A stretch of 64,000 bases of DNA from Pandoraea commovens (GCF_902459615.1 NZ_CABPSA010000001.1:1178001-1242000); one strand, 5' to 3'. Positions 33,458 to 42,394 are shown, counted from the first letter of the stretch. Numbers and translations: made by a program. Notes: generated by a model not told the origin, from the letters alone.

Positions 33458-33483
33458 AACGCTAGTTGAAGCGCGCTTATTCC
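33458..33483 (-). promoter_or_regulatory. ECF-type promoter-like element before the cytochrome b561/GT2 operon
   Basis: On the minus strand GGAATAA (33483-33477) is followed by 15 nt and CGTT (33461-33458), ~39 bp before the GTG start. It matches the elements at 20973, 22917 and 22972. Confidence 0.5.
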
Positions 33484-33687
33484 CGCATTGCCGCAAAAAA
33501 GTTGTTACCGGACATTACCTCGGCTTTTGACGGCCTGTATGCCACGCATTCAGCGAAAACCGTCTGACGGTCGACATTTGCATTTCGTGTGCCATCACTT
33601 GTCTTGCGAGGCCGTCATAAAACCGCGATGATCGGGCATTCCGTGCGCAGCGAGCGATCTACTGCGCCGCCCTCAGGAGACAATCCC

Positions 33688-34512
33688 ATGCCACGCAGCA
33701 CCGCCGAAAAACGCGCCGCGTTTCGCGAACTTCACCTTGCCGGGTGCTTTGTGATCCCGAACCCTTGGGACGCGGGCAGCGCACGGTATCTCGAACACGC
33801 TGGATTCCAGGCCGTTGCGTCGACCAGTTCCGGCTTCGCGTGGTCCACCGCGCGCCCCGACAACGGCGTGACGCGCGAGCTCGTGCTGGCGCATCTGCGC
33901 ACGCTGGTCGAGGCGACCGATCTACCGGTGAATGCCGACTTCGAAAGCGGCTTCGGCGAAACGCCGGACGACGTGGCGCAAAGCGTCAAGCTGGCAGTGG
34001 CGACGGGCGTGGCCGGTCTGTCCATCGAAGACACCACGGGCGACGCCAACGAACCGCTCTTCCCGCTCGACGAAGCGGTCGCACGCATGAAGGCGGCGCG
34101 TCGCGCCATCGACGAAACCGGCGGCGATACCTTGCTCGTCGGTCGTGCAGAGAATTTCTTCGCAGGCGTACCCGATCTGGACGACGCCATCCGGCGACTG
34201 CAAGCCTATGCCGAAGCGGGGGCCGATTGTCTGTATGCGCCAGGTATCCAGTCCGAAGCGCAGATTCGCGCCGTGGTGGCCGCTGTCGCGCCCAAACCCG
34301 TCAACGTGCTGATCGGTGCGACGTCGCCTTTCACGTTGCAGGCGCTGGCGAGCCTCGGCGTACGGCGCGTGAGCGTGGGCGGCGCGCTCGCCCGTGCCGC
34401 GTGGGGCGGTTTCATGCACGCGGCGCAGGCACTGGCGGAAGGCCGCTTCGATGGCTTTGACGGTGCGGCCAGCGGTGCAACGCTCAATGGCCTGTTTCGT
34501 CAGGGCGAATGA
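33688..34512 (+). CDS. Isocitrate lyase/PEP mutase family protein
   Basis: A 274-residue TIM-barrel protein of the PEP mutase/2-methylisocitrate lyase superfamily. Metal- and substrate-binding segments: FVIPNPWDAGSARYLE, NADFESGFG (in place of DADTGYG), SIEDTTGD and VGRAENFF. The lyase KKCGH loop is absent, so it belongs to the less defined group that may cleave 2-oxo acids such as oxaloacetate. AGGAGA precedes the ATG at 33688. The downstream class II aldolase lies 172 bp away on the same strand. Confidence 0.85.
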   Translation: MPRSTAEKRAAFRELHLAGCFVIPNPWDAGSARYLEHAGFQAVASTSSGFAWSTARPDNGVTRELVLAHLRTLVEATDLPVNADFESGFGETPDDVAQSVKLAVATGVAGLSIEDTTGDANEPLFPLDEAVARMKAARRAIDETGGDTLLVGRAENFFAGVPDLDDAIRRLQAYAEAGADCLYAPGIQSEAQIRAVVAAVAPKPVNVLIGATSPFTLQALASLGVRRVSVGGALARAAWGGFMHAAQALAEGRFDGFDGAASGATLNGLFRQGE

Positions 34513-34684
34513 GCAGGATAAAGGGTGCGATGGCGCGGCAGGTCGATATCCAGTGACTTTTCGTCGATAGACGTTGCCGCGTACGCCCGGGGACAATGCT
34601 CCGTCAGCCGATGCCCCGCCACGCGACGCCGCTCACGGCGCGCCAACGACAGCGGGCACGGCATCCCCCTTCGACGGAGCGCCC

Positions 34685-35494
34685 ATGAATTCCCCGCACG
34701 ATAGCTTTGCCGCCTTTGCGATCCCCACACCTCTGGGCGCACCGCTGCCCAAGCCGCGCGTGTTCGACAACGTCGAAGACGAACGCGCCGACCGCAAGCT
34801 GCGGCTGGCGGTCGCGTTCCGCATCTTCGCGCGCTTCGGGCTTGCCGAAGGCATCGCCGGGCACATCACCGTGCGCGACCCCGAGTTCCACGACCGCTTC
34901 TGGGTCAATCGCTACGCCCAGCACTTTTCGTCGATTCATCCGGACGACCTGATTCTGGTCGACGAGGCCGGTGGCCTGCATCACGGCGAAGGCCCGGTGA
35001 ATGCCGCTGCGATGGCGATCCACGCCGGTATTCATGCCACGCTGCCCCATGTGACGGCCGCTGCTCACACGCACACCACGCACGGGCGCGCCTTCTCTGC
35101 GCGCACGCGCGAACTCGCGCCCATCAATCAGGAAGCGTGCCTGTTCTACGACGACCACGTGCTGTTTCGCGGCGACGTGTTGGTCCTCGGTGCCGAGGAA
35201 GGACGCCGCATCGCGCAGTCGATGGGCCACAAGCGCGCGGCGGTACTGCTCAATCATGGCTTGCTGACGGTCGGCTCGTCGGTGGACGCCGCCGCCTATC
35301 GCTTTCTCGCGATGGAGCGTTGCGCACAGGTGCAATTGCTCGCGGAAGCGGCCGGTCCGCTGGAAGTCCTCTCCGACGCCGAAGCCCGCGAGGTCTTCCG
35401 TCTGCTCGGTTCGGACTACGTCGCATGGCTCGGGTATCAGGGCCTCTACGAGCAGGTGTTGCGCGAACATCCGGAACTGACGTCGGCACGTTGA
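34685..35494 (+). CDS. Class II aldolase/adducin family protein
   Basis: A 269-residue zinc-dependent class II aldolase fold. The catalytic Glu is in NQEACLFYDDH, and metal His residues are in AAHTHTTHGRAFS (HTHTTHG) and LLNHGLLTVG. The AEGIAGHITVRDP segment binds the substrate. Such proteins act as fuculose-phosphate-like aldolases or decarboxylases; the substrate is unknown. A GGAG precedes the ATG at 34685. It is convergent with the LysR gene. Confidence 0.88.
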   Translation: MNSPHDSFAAFAIPTPLGAPLPKPRVFDNVEDERADRKLRLAVAFRIFARFGLAEGIAGHITVRDPEFHDRFWVNRYAQHFSSIHPDDLILVDEAGGLHHGEGPVNAAAMAIHAGIHATLPHVTAAAHTHTTHGRAFSARTRELAPINQEACLFYDDHVLFRGDVLVLGAEEGRRIAQSMGHKRAAVLLNHGLLTVGSSVDAAAYRFLAMERCAQVQLLAEAAGPLEVLSDAEAREVFRLLGSDYVAWLGYQGLYEQVLREHPELTSAR

Positions 35495-35504
35495 AGACGA
35501 CGGC

Positions 35505-36431
35505 CTACCTACGCTCGGCGAGATACCGGTCGACGGCGTTGCGCAGCCACGCATCGAACTGACGCAGCGGTGCCCAGTCGCGACGCTGCGCAGGATAGGA
35601 GAAGTAAATGGTCTGCGGGTTGGCGAGTGTGTGCGCGTGCGCTTGCACCAGCGCGCCGCTCGCCAGTTCGCGCTCGATCAGCACGCGCGGCAGCAAGGCC
35701 ACGCCCAGACCGGCCACCGCCGCGTTGATCGCCATCACGAACATGTCGTAGCGCTGAGCACTGCGCTGCGGCTTGATCTCGGCCGCGTTCGCACCGCCTT
35801 GCAGCCCTTGCGAGGCAAACCAGTCGTCCCACACGCGCGGTAGATCGCGCGGGCAAATCCACGAGTGCTCGGCAATCTGTTCCAGCGACAACGACGCCCT
35901 CCCCTCCAGCATACGCGGCGCGGCCACCAGCATGAGCGAGTCGTCGGTGACGAGCGCCGTACCGGGCATGCCGGGCCACAGGCGCGTGCTGAAGTAGATC
36001 GCGGCGTCGAACGCAGAGTCGTCGAAGAAGACGGGCTGATCGCGCCCGAGAATATGCAGACGGACATCGCGCGTGTTGGCGTAGAAGTCATCCAGTCGCG
36101 GAATAAGCCACTGCGCGGCAAACGTCACCCCGACGGCGATTTCCAGTTCGGTCTCACGCCCCTGCTGCACGACGTCCAGCGTATCGCGACGAATCTGATC
36201 GAGATGCACGCGAATGCGCTTGGCATATTCGGCCCCGGCAGGCGTGAGCACGAGCCGTTGCTTCACGCGCTCGAACAGCGCCACACCCAGATGCTTCTCC
36301 AACTCCCCCACCCGCTTGCAGACGGCACCGTGCGTGAGCGCAAGCTCTTGCGCTGCGGCGGCGAAGTTCTGATGACGGGCGCTGGCCTCGAAGGCCTGCA
36401 ACGCCGAGAGGCTGGGAACGCCCAGACGCAT
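35505..36431 (-). CDS. LysR-family regulator (GcvA-like)
   Basis: The protein has 308 residues: an N-terminal winged helix-turn-helix (SALQAFEASARHQNFAAAAQELALTHGAVCKRVGELEKHLG), then a LysR effector domain (IAVGVTFAAQWLIPRL). The N-terminal pattern and IPRL motif place it with GcvA/AmpR-like members. It is separated from the NarK-like gene behind it by a terminator, and its target is not evident. Confidence 0.88.
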   Translation of the reverse strand: MRLGVPSLSALQAFEASARHQNFAAAAQELALTHGAVCKRVGELEKHLGVALFERVKQRLVLTPAGAEYAKRIRVHLDQIRRDTLDVVQQGRETELEIAVGVTFAAQWLIPRLDDFYANTRDVRLHILGRDQPVFFDDSAFDAAIYFSTRLWPGMPGTALVTDDSLMLVAAPRMLEGRASLSLEQIAEHSWICPRDLPRVWDDWFASQGLQGGANAAEIKPQRSAQRYDMFVMAINAAVAGLGVALLPRVLIERELASGALVQAHAHTLANPQTIYFSYPAQRRDWAPLRQFDAWLRNAVDRYLAERR

Positions 36432-36492
36432 GACGACTCCTGCGGGAAAACGATGTTGCCCGACAGTCTATGCGAAGCGTCGCGCGCAAACA

Positions 36493-36529
36493 AAGCGGCC
36501 CGTCGAGCCGAGGCATCGACGGGCCGCTT
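36493..36529 (-). terminator. Terminator of the NarK-like gene
   Basis: A perfect 14-bp stem (aagcggcccgtcga / tcgacgggccgctt) has a 9-nt loop and begins 33 bp after the NarK-like stop. On the minus strand it is followed by TTTG. Confidence 0.8.
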
Positions 36530-36562
36530 GCCCTTCGTCAACAGTCACTGTACCGACAGCAC

Positions 36563-37951
36563 TTATTCCACGTGTGCCACACCGCCCGCGAGGACTGCGC
36601 CGCCGGGCACCTCCTTGGGCAACGCCCACGACATCCAGTGCGTGCGCAGCGCAACGACCAGCACGAACGCGAGCGCGGCCAACGCACCGAAGGTGGCGAA
36701 TCCCATCTGATAGCTACCCGTCGATTCCTTGGCCATGCCCATAATGACCGGCAGATAGAAACCGCCGATACCGCCAGCTGCGCCGATGATGCCGGACATG
36801 AGACCCGTCTTGCCTTGCCAGCGTTGCGGCACGAGCTGGAACGTCGCGCCGTTGCCGAGACCGAAGCACAGGTAGACCAGCACCAGCAACGCAATGCCAG
36901 CCCCTTGCGGCGGCATCCATGCGGCAAACACGAAGTCGATGACGGAGATCGCCGCGAGCAACAGCACGAGCGCGCGCACGCCGGAAATACGGTCGGCCAC
37001 CAGACCGCCGATAGGACGCACCAGCGCACCGAGGAACGCGAGCAGCGACATGAACAGCCCCGCTTCGAGACGCGGCATGCCGTAGAGCGAAATCAGCAGC
37101 GTCGTGACATAGGACGACATGCCCACGAAGCCACCGAAGGTGATGCTGTAGACGAGCATGATGACCCACGTGTCGCGCTCACCCAGCACACCGCGATAGT
37201 GACGCGGCAGCACAGCGATGGCGAGCAACGCACCAAGCACAGGCAGCAACAGCACTCCGGCCTTGCCTTCACCGAAAGCACCCGCATGCACGCACAGCAC
37301 GAGCGCCACCAGACCGAACACCGTAATGAAGAAGCTTGAGAACGCGCGCGGCGCACTGCCCGACTTCACGCCCTGATCCTTCGCCCAGAACACCAGCGCC
37401 AACGCCGCGAGCGCCAGCAGCGGGAGCGCTGCACCGGCCGCGTGCGCCCAGCCGTAATGCTCTGCCAGTCCGGGGAACATGAAACCGTCGAGCACGGCAC
37501 CGATGTTGCCCGCCGCCGCAAGACCGAGCACGAGGCCTTGAACCTTCGGCGGATAGTTGCTGCCTGCCATCGGCAGCGCCACAGCGAAACTTGCACCGCC
37601 GACACCGAGGAACACGCCGAGCACGAGCAGCAGCGTGTACGACGGTGTGCCGGGCATCAGCAACAGCACGACCGACGGAATGGCCGAGAGCGTCAGCCCC
37701 ATCAATGCGATCTTGCGACCGTCGCAGGCTTGATAGAGGTTGCCCAGCGTGACGCGCAGAATGGCCGCTCCCAGCACCGGCACCGCGACGAGGAAGCCGG
37801 TCTGCGCGGGCGTCATCGCAATGTCCTTGCCGATGAACGGGGCCAGCGGGCCGAGCATCACCCAGACGGTGAAACCGGTGTCGAAGTAGAGAAAACACGC
37901 AACCAGCGCGCGCCAGTTGCCACTTTTCAACGATTGCGTGAGCGTGCTCAT
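36563..37951 (-). CDS. Nitrate/nitrite transporter, MFS NNP family (NarK/NasA-like)
   Basis: A 462-residue protein with twelve membrane helices. The NNP-family nitrate signatures are visible as GVFLGVGGASFAVALPMAG and GLAAAGNIGA, and conserved Arg residues occur in helices 2 (AAILRVTLGNLYQACDGRK) and 8. It imports nitrate or exchanges it for nitrite. The sigma-54-type promoter and leader terminator suggest the nitrogen-assimilation role. GAGGG lies before the ATG at 37949-37951. No nitrate or nitrite reductase gene is adjacent. Confidence 0.88.
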   Translation of the reverse strand: MSTLTQSLKSGNWRALVACFLYFDTGFTVWVMLGPLAPFIGKDIAMTPAQTGFLVAVPVLGAAILRVTLGNLYQACDGRKIALMGLTLSAIPSVVLLLMPGTPSYTLLLVLGVFLGVGGASFAVALPMAGSNYPPKVQGLVLGLAAAGNIGAVLDGFMFPGLAEHYGWAHAAGAALPLLALAALALVFWAKDQGVKSGSAPRAFSSFFITVFGLVALVLCVHAGAFGEGKAGVLLLPVLGALLAIAVLPRHYRGVLGERDTWVIMLVYSITFGGFVGMSSYVTTLLISLYGMPRLEAGLFMSLLAFLGALVRPIGGLVADRISGVRALVLLLAAISVIDFVFAAWMPPQGAGIALLVLVYLCFGLGNGATFQLVPQRWQGKTGLMSGIIGAAGGIGGFYLPVIMGMAKESTGSYQMGFATFGALAALAFVLVVALRTHWMSWALPKEVPGGAVLAGGVAHVE

Positions 37952-37975
37952 GGATACCCTCGTGTTCGTGTGCCG

Positions 37976-38034
37976 AAAAAAAAAGGCGTCCCGAAGCCGT
38001 GCGCCAATGAACGGACGCGTGGCTTCGGGACGCC
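37976..38034 (-). terminator. Intrinsic terminator inside the leader of the NarK-like gene
   Basis: A 14-bp perfect stem (ggcgtcccgaagcc / ggcttcgggacgcc) has a 22-nt loop and, on the minus strand, is followed directly by nine T residues. It lies between the sigma-54-like promoter and the start codon (25 nt before the ATG), so transcription must read through it for the transporter to be made. This is the layout of an attenuator. Confidence 0.85.
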
Positions 38035-38047
38035 GTTGCCCCGAAAA

Positions 38048-38080
38048 CCCCGCGTTCGCGGGGCCCTGCATGCGGTGCAG
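38048..38080 (-). promoter_or_regulatory. Two small hairpins in the NarK-like leader
   Basis: Upstream of the leader terminator are two adjacent stems: ccccgcg/cgcgggg with a 2-nt loop (38048-38063) and ctgca/tgcag with a 5-nt loop (38066-38080). Nitrate-assimilation leaders bound by ANTAR proteins carry paired hexaloop hairpins before a terminator. These loops do not fit that motif clearly, so the factor is unknown. Confidence 0.45.
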
Positions 38081-38129
38081 AAAATTCGCTTGTCTTCCAC
38101 TCAGCCGCCATTGGCCTTACGCAATCATT

Positions 38130-38145
38130 AGCAATTGGCGTGCCA
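38130..38145 (-). promoter_or_regulatory. Sigma-54 promoter of the NarK-like gene
   Basis: On the minus strand TGGCACG-CCAA-TTGCT matches the -24/-12 consensus (TGGCACG-N4-TTGCW) at every conserved position. The predicted transcription start is near 38120, giving a ~170-nt leader before the ATG. NtrC-type activation under nitrogen limitation is the usual use of such promoters at nitrate-assimilation genes. Confidence 0.75.
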
Positions 38146-38344
38146 AGTGGGTGTCATGTACGGATGAATTCGACGCGAAGGTCCGTGCGACGGGGTTTTC
38201 GGGGATATCGAGAGGGATGCCGATGGCGGTACAACGAGCGATGAGATGGAAAAGCCCGAGCACGGCGGATGACATCGCAACGGGCACAATGCCGCATCGC
38301 GATGCGGCGGCGCACCATTAGCGTGCGTGGGACCGGCTCGCGGC

Positions 38345-39310
38345 TTACTGGTAATCAGGACCGACGACCGGACAGTCGAATCGAAAGTCCGTCACCTTCC
38401 CGAAGAAGGGGTGAGTTCCGTCGGAAGACTCCAGCAAGAGTACGGCGCGGATAAAGCCGGGCCCCCGAGAAATCGGGACGGAAGGCACCACTAGCGCATA
38501 GAGTCGGCTAACGCCCCTCGCCGACGTCCACACATCGCGCTCGTAATACGAGTCATAGGACGGATCGTCCCACGCCCGAAGAATCCATCGCCTGTTCGCC
38601 GATGGCCGGGCGAACGTCGCCGTCAGGGAGCGCTTGACCATATCACGCTTGTCCTTAATGAGCGATGGTGTCAGTACATGCACAGACAAGGCGTCGATGC
38701 GCCCGTCGTGAAGCGAGATGCACACCGGCATCGCTGTGCTGAAAGCCTGGAAGCGCTCGAGGTCCAGCCGGTCGACAACCACCACCTCATTAAGCCCCAT
38801 CGGCTTGCCGATCAGATCGTTAGTGCGGTGACGGAAACAAGGCGCGCCGTCCGGACCGAGATAGCTGAGTTGCAATGTGTCCTGAACGAACTTGCACTCA
38901 GGCACCGTGAGCGGATCGCCGAGCCGGTATCCAAGCAGTTCTGCACTGTCGCCGTCCAGATGCACCAGCGCTGGTGCAGGCGGCGGTGGGAGAATCTTCG
39001 GCTTCGGCAGCAGCCCCAATAGCCCAACGGGAACGGCAAGGCAAACCGCGACGATCGCCGCGACCTTGATGACCTCCATCAGCGCGGGTGGCACCACCCA
39101 CCTCAGTAGCAATGCGGCGGCTGCGCCCACAATGCCGAACTTCGCAAGTGCGATGAGAGACCCCTGCGTGCTCATCTCGTCCCCGGACAGGACAAACAGC
39201 CCGACGATCAACGCGATACCAATGACTGCCGCGTAAAAGAGATAGTCACTCACGCCATTGTCCGCACGGCGTCGCCACCAGTCCGCCAGCGTTTCCCGCA
39301 ACACGCTCAT
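38345..39310 (-). CDS. Uncharacterised membrane protein
   Basis: The protein has 321 residues. The N-terminal ~110 residues hold three to four hydrophobic helices (YLFYAAVIGIALIVGLFVL, FGIVGAAAALLLRWVV, VAAIVAVCLAVPVGLLGLL), then a proline-rich hinge (PKILPPPPAPA) and a ~200-residue soluble domain rich in aromatic and charged residues, with three Cys. I chose the ATG at 39308-39310. I do not recognise the family. It is divergent from the CPBP protease gene across a 268-bp gap with no visible gene. Confidence 0.65.
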   Translation of the reverse strand: MSVLRETLADWWRRRADNGVSDYLFYAAVIGIALIVGLFVLSGDEMSTQGSLIALAKFGIVGAAAALLLRWVVPPALMEVIKVAAIVAVCLAVPVGLLGLLPKPKILPPPPAPALVHLDGDSAELLGYRLGDPLTVPECKFVQDTLQLSYLGPDGAPCFRHRTNDLIGKPMGLNEVVVVDRLDLERFQAFSTAMPVCISLHDGRIDALSVHVLTPSLIKDKRDMVKRSLTATFARPSANRRWILRAWDDPSYDSYYERDVWTSARGVSRLYALVVPSVPISRGPGFIRAVLLLESSDGTHPFFGKVTDFRFDCPVVGPDYQ

Positions 39311-39578
39311 CCTGATCGACCTCGTTGTTATCACCCCACTTATCGGTCCATCTCCCTTGCCTGCGAATGCCCCGTCAGGCGACGCCTATCATGCGCCGCG
39401 CCCGAAGTACCGACAAGCGACCCGGCAGGGTCAATGCCGAGGACTTCCTCCAAGCGCGCGGTCGTTTCCAAATAGCCGGTGCACTACAGTTCAGGCACTA
39501 TCCGGTCGTTAAGCCAATGAGGCGGGCTGCTTGCGCTGCGGCGGTCGGCAAGAACAACAACATTCCGGAAAATCTCGC

Positions 39579-41411
39579 GTGTCTCGCTTCTTCCTCTGTC
39601 TGACGCTGGTGGTACTCGGCCTCCTGCCGCTCTCCCCCGTCTTCGCTGCGCCTTCGGCCGCCTCTCCTACCCCCCCGGCAAGCAACCCGCTGCTCAATCA
39701 GCAAGGGATGATGCAGCGCGTCGACGACGCCTCTTACGCCAAGTACCGGGAGATCGTCGCCACGTTCGATGCTGCCGTCCGTGCGCAGCCGGGCGACGCA
39801 GCACTCGCGCTCGCACGCTGCCAGTTCATGCGTAACTACGCGTGGGCCGAAGATCTGCAATGGGCCGAGAAAGCGCAGTCGGACCTGACGGCCTGTCTGC
39901 AAAATCTGAAAGAAAAATTCGCCGACAACCCGGAAGTGTCGGTGTCGCTGATGGAGAACATCTACGGCAAAGACGCTGTGGCACAGGGCGAAGCGTTGCT
40001 GCCCAAATCCCAGCGCTGGCCAGCGGAATATCGCGCGCGTCTGCACGCTGCGCTCTCCAATGCGTATCAGGCCACGCAGGACAAACGCAACGCGGGTGTT
40101 CAGGCCGTGGAGGCCGCAGAACTGTCGCCCGACACCCCCGTGCTGCTCACCGCCGTGCGCCATCTCGCCACGACCGGCGAGAAGACGGAGGCACGGCGTC
40201 TGCTGATGGACGCCCCTGTGCCGAAGATCGCCTGGCAAGCGACCGGACGCATCAACACCGCGCTCGATGTACTGCCGGGCCCTACGGCGCGCGATGTGCT
40301 GTTGCGCATGCAAAAGGCCGGGCTGAAGATCGATCCTTACACCAGCGCTCGCGCCCTCCTTCAGGCCGGTGACGCCGCCAGCGCACAACGGGCGCTCTCC
40401 GAGATAAAGGTTGACGCACCGGAGTCGGCGCAGAACCGCGCGTTGCGACTCTCCGTCGCGCTCGCCGCGCGCGACGGGAAGGCCGCCGCCTCCGCGATCC
40501 AGTCGTCACTCGAACACGACAAGGGCAACCGCTGGCCACTGGCACAGTCGTATGCCGTGCTGATGAGCATCGACCCGGCCGCCGGGATGCGTTTCGCCTT
40601 CGCCGGGTTGATGATCACGCTGCTGACTGCCGGTCTGTGCATCGTGCTGTTTCCCGGTCTGCTGATGTTCCCGGTGCATTACGTGGGTACGGTGCGCGCC
40701 CGCAAGGGGCGTCCGACGCCGCCGCTCTTCGAACGCATCGGCCTGCGGCACGCGTGGTATGGACTGGCCGCGCTGTGTTTCGCCACGTGGGTCATCCCCG
40801 CGTTCGTCGTGAGCCAGTCGACGCAGATGCACGCGGGCACGGCCCCCGTCATGGACACGCTGCTGCCCAATCTCGCGCTGGCGCACTTCGTGACGCTCGG
40901 CATTGTGGTCCTGCTGCTGTCGCGCACGATGTGGCGGCTGGGCCGACGTCAGTGGACCGGCTACGGCGAGTGGAAAGCGCGCTGGTTCATCTGGCCCGCC
41001 GTACTGCTCCTGACGTCGACGCTCGCCGCGTGGTATCTGGCGCATCACACGTCGGTGCGCAGCGCCGAATCGCAGGCGTGGAACGAGTACGTCGTGAAAG
41101 GCGCGATGCAATTGGGCGGCACCGGTCTGGCGCTCCTGCTGGTCGCCGTCGTCGTGCCGCTCGTCGAGGAGTTCGTGTTTCGCGGATGTCTGCTCGGCGG
41201 CCTGACCCGGCACATGAGTTTCATCGCCGCCAACCTCTGGCAAGCGGTGATCTTCGCCTCCGTTCACTTCGACCCCAAACACTTCCCGTTCCTCGTGATG
41301 TTCGGCCTGACAACCGGCTGGCTCGCCAAAAAGACCAACGGTCTGGCCGTGCCGATCGCCATGCACATGCTCAACAACGCGATCTTTGTGCTGGTGGTGA
41401 TGTCGCGCTGA
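39579..41411 (+). CDS. CPBP-family intramembrane metalloprotease with a TPR-like periplasmic domain
   Basis: The protein has 610 residues. A signal peptide (FFLCLTLVVLGLLPLSPVFA) precedes ~300 residues of helical repeats (PGDAALALARCQF, RARLHAALSNAYQATQD, LLTAVRHLATTGEKTEARRLL), then a membrane domain of about eight helices ending in the CPBP/Abi protease motifs EEFVFRG (EExxxR), ASVHF and PIAMHMLNN. CPBP proteases (Rce1 relatives) cut membrane substrates or take part in self-immunity. I chose the GTG at 39579 (GGAA upstream); the frame reaches to 39531. The large repeat domain fused in front is uncommon. Confidence 0.8.
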   Translation: MSRFFLCLTLVVLGLLPLSPVFAAPSAASPTPPASNPLLNQQGMMQRVDDASYAKYREIVATFDAAVRAQPGDAALALARCQFMRNYAWAEDLQWAEKAQSDLTACLQNLKEKFADNPEVSVSLMENIYGKDAVAQGEALLPKSQRWPAEYRARLHAALSNAYQATQDKRNAGVQAVEAAELSPDTPVLLTAVRHLATTGEKTEARRLLMDAPVPKIAWQATGRINTALDVLPGPTARDVLLRMQKAGLKIDPYTSARALLQAGDAASAQRALSEIKVDAPESAQNRALRLSVALAARDGKAAASAIQSSLEHDKGNRWPLAQSYAVLMSIDPAAGMRFAFAGLMITLLTAGLCIVLFPGLLMFPVHYVGTVRARKGRPTPPLFERIGLRHAWYGLAALCFATWVIPAFVVSQSTQMHAGTAPVMDTLLPNLALAHFVTLGIVVLLLSRTMWRLGRRQWTGYGEWKARWFIWPAVLLLTSTLAAWYLAHHTSVRSAESQAWNEYVVKGAMQLGGTGLALLLVAVVVPLVEEFVFRGCLLGGLTRHMSFIAANLWQAVIFASVHFDPKHFPFLVMFGLTTGWLAKKTNGLAVPIAMHMLNNAIFVLVVMSR

Positions 41412-41512
41412 GCAGGCAGCGTCGGCACAGCCCCGTACCGTGGCAATGCGGCGTGGGCGATAATCGTCGCACTCGCTTGCATTGCCGCTCGGCTGCGCCA
41501 CGGACATCGCCC

Positions 41513-42184
41513 ATGAACACGAAGCTCTTCCCGCATCTCGTTCGCTTTCACCCGCGACTGCTCGTCGCCATCGCCATCGGCTTGCTCGCCGGGCTGTTCG
41601 TACAAGTGGTCGTGAGCGGCGAGTTCAGCACCGTCACCCGAATCCTGATCGGCTGGAACGCGGGCGCGTGGTCGTATCTCGCGATGATCTGGTTCATGAT
41701 GGTCACCGCCCCGAAGCGCAGCATCGAACGCTTTGCCGAGCAGGAAGACCAGAGCGCTGCCCTCGTGCTCTCGGTAGTCAGCCTGTCGGCCATCGCGAGC
41801 GTGGCCGCCATCATTCATGTGCTGGCCAGCGCCAAGGCGGGCGGCTCGCATCACGCGTCGGAGCATGTACTGTTCGCCGCCGTCACGCTCATCGGCGGCT
41901 GGTTTCTCGTGCCGACGATCTACACGCTCCACTACGCCCGTCTGTACTTCACCGACACCGAAACGCCCTACGCCCTCGCCTGGCCCGACAAGGACTGCGA
42001 TCCGGATTACTGGGACTTCCTGTATTTCTCGTTCACCATCGCGGTCGCGTCGCAGACTGCCGATATCGCCCTGAAGTCGCGACGTATGCGACGCGCCACC
42101 CTCGCGCAAGCCATCCTCTCGTTCTTCTTCAATCTGGCGGTCCTCGGCCTGTCGATCAACATCGGCGCCGGGCTGCTCAGCTGA
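41513..42184 (+). CDS. DUF1345 integral membrane protein
   Basis: A 223-residue protein with about five membrane helices. The DUF1345 pattern is visible in ILIGWNAGAWSYLAMIW and in the C-terminal YWDFLYFSFTIAVASQTADI. The function of the family is not known. It is followed after 271 bp by the cioAB operon and probably has its own promoter. Confidence 0.85.
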   Translation: MNTKLFPHLVRFHPRLLVAIAIGLLAGLFVQVVVSGEFSTVTRILIGWNAGAWSYLAMIWFMMVTAPKRSIERFAEQEDQSAALVLSVVSLSAIASVAAIIHVLASAKAGGSHHASEHVLFAAVTLIGGWFLVPTIYTLHYARLYFTDTETPYALAWPDKDCDPDYWDFLYFSFTIAVASQTADIALKSRRMRRATLAQAILSFFFNLAVLGLSINIGAGLLS

Positions 42185-42394
42185 ACGTCTGCACGTGCCT
42201 CGCACGCGCCTGCCGTTCGCGGCAGGTGCGTCACCCTGTGGCATGACGCCGCACCGCCTGCGGACATAAACACGTTTAAAAACATACAAATAGATCGTAG
42301 CGTCGACGGATCACATCCCGCGTCAATGCGCCACATGTGACGACTTGTCACGCATGCTGCGCCGCAGCAACGCCTAATATGCATGCAAACAAGC

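Noticed and set aside
36550-36575. GGAATAA (minus strand) at the NarK-like 3' end
   Set aside because: It lies at the coding end of the gene, with no -10 element at the right spacing and no start codon close downstream.
37976-38080. ANTAR-protein target (paired hexaloop hairpins) in the NarK leader
   Set aside because: The context fits, but the loops are 2 and 5 nt with these pairings and do not show the A1/G4 hexaloop, so I kept only the terminator and unnamed hairpins.
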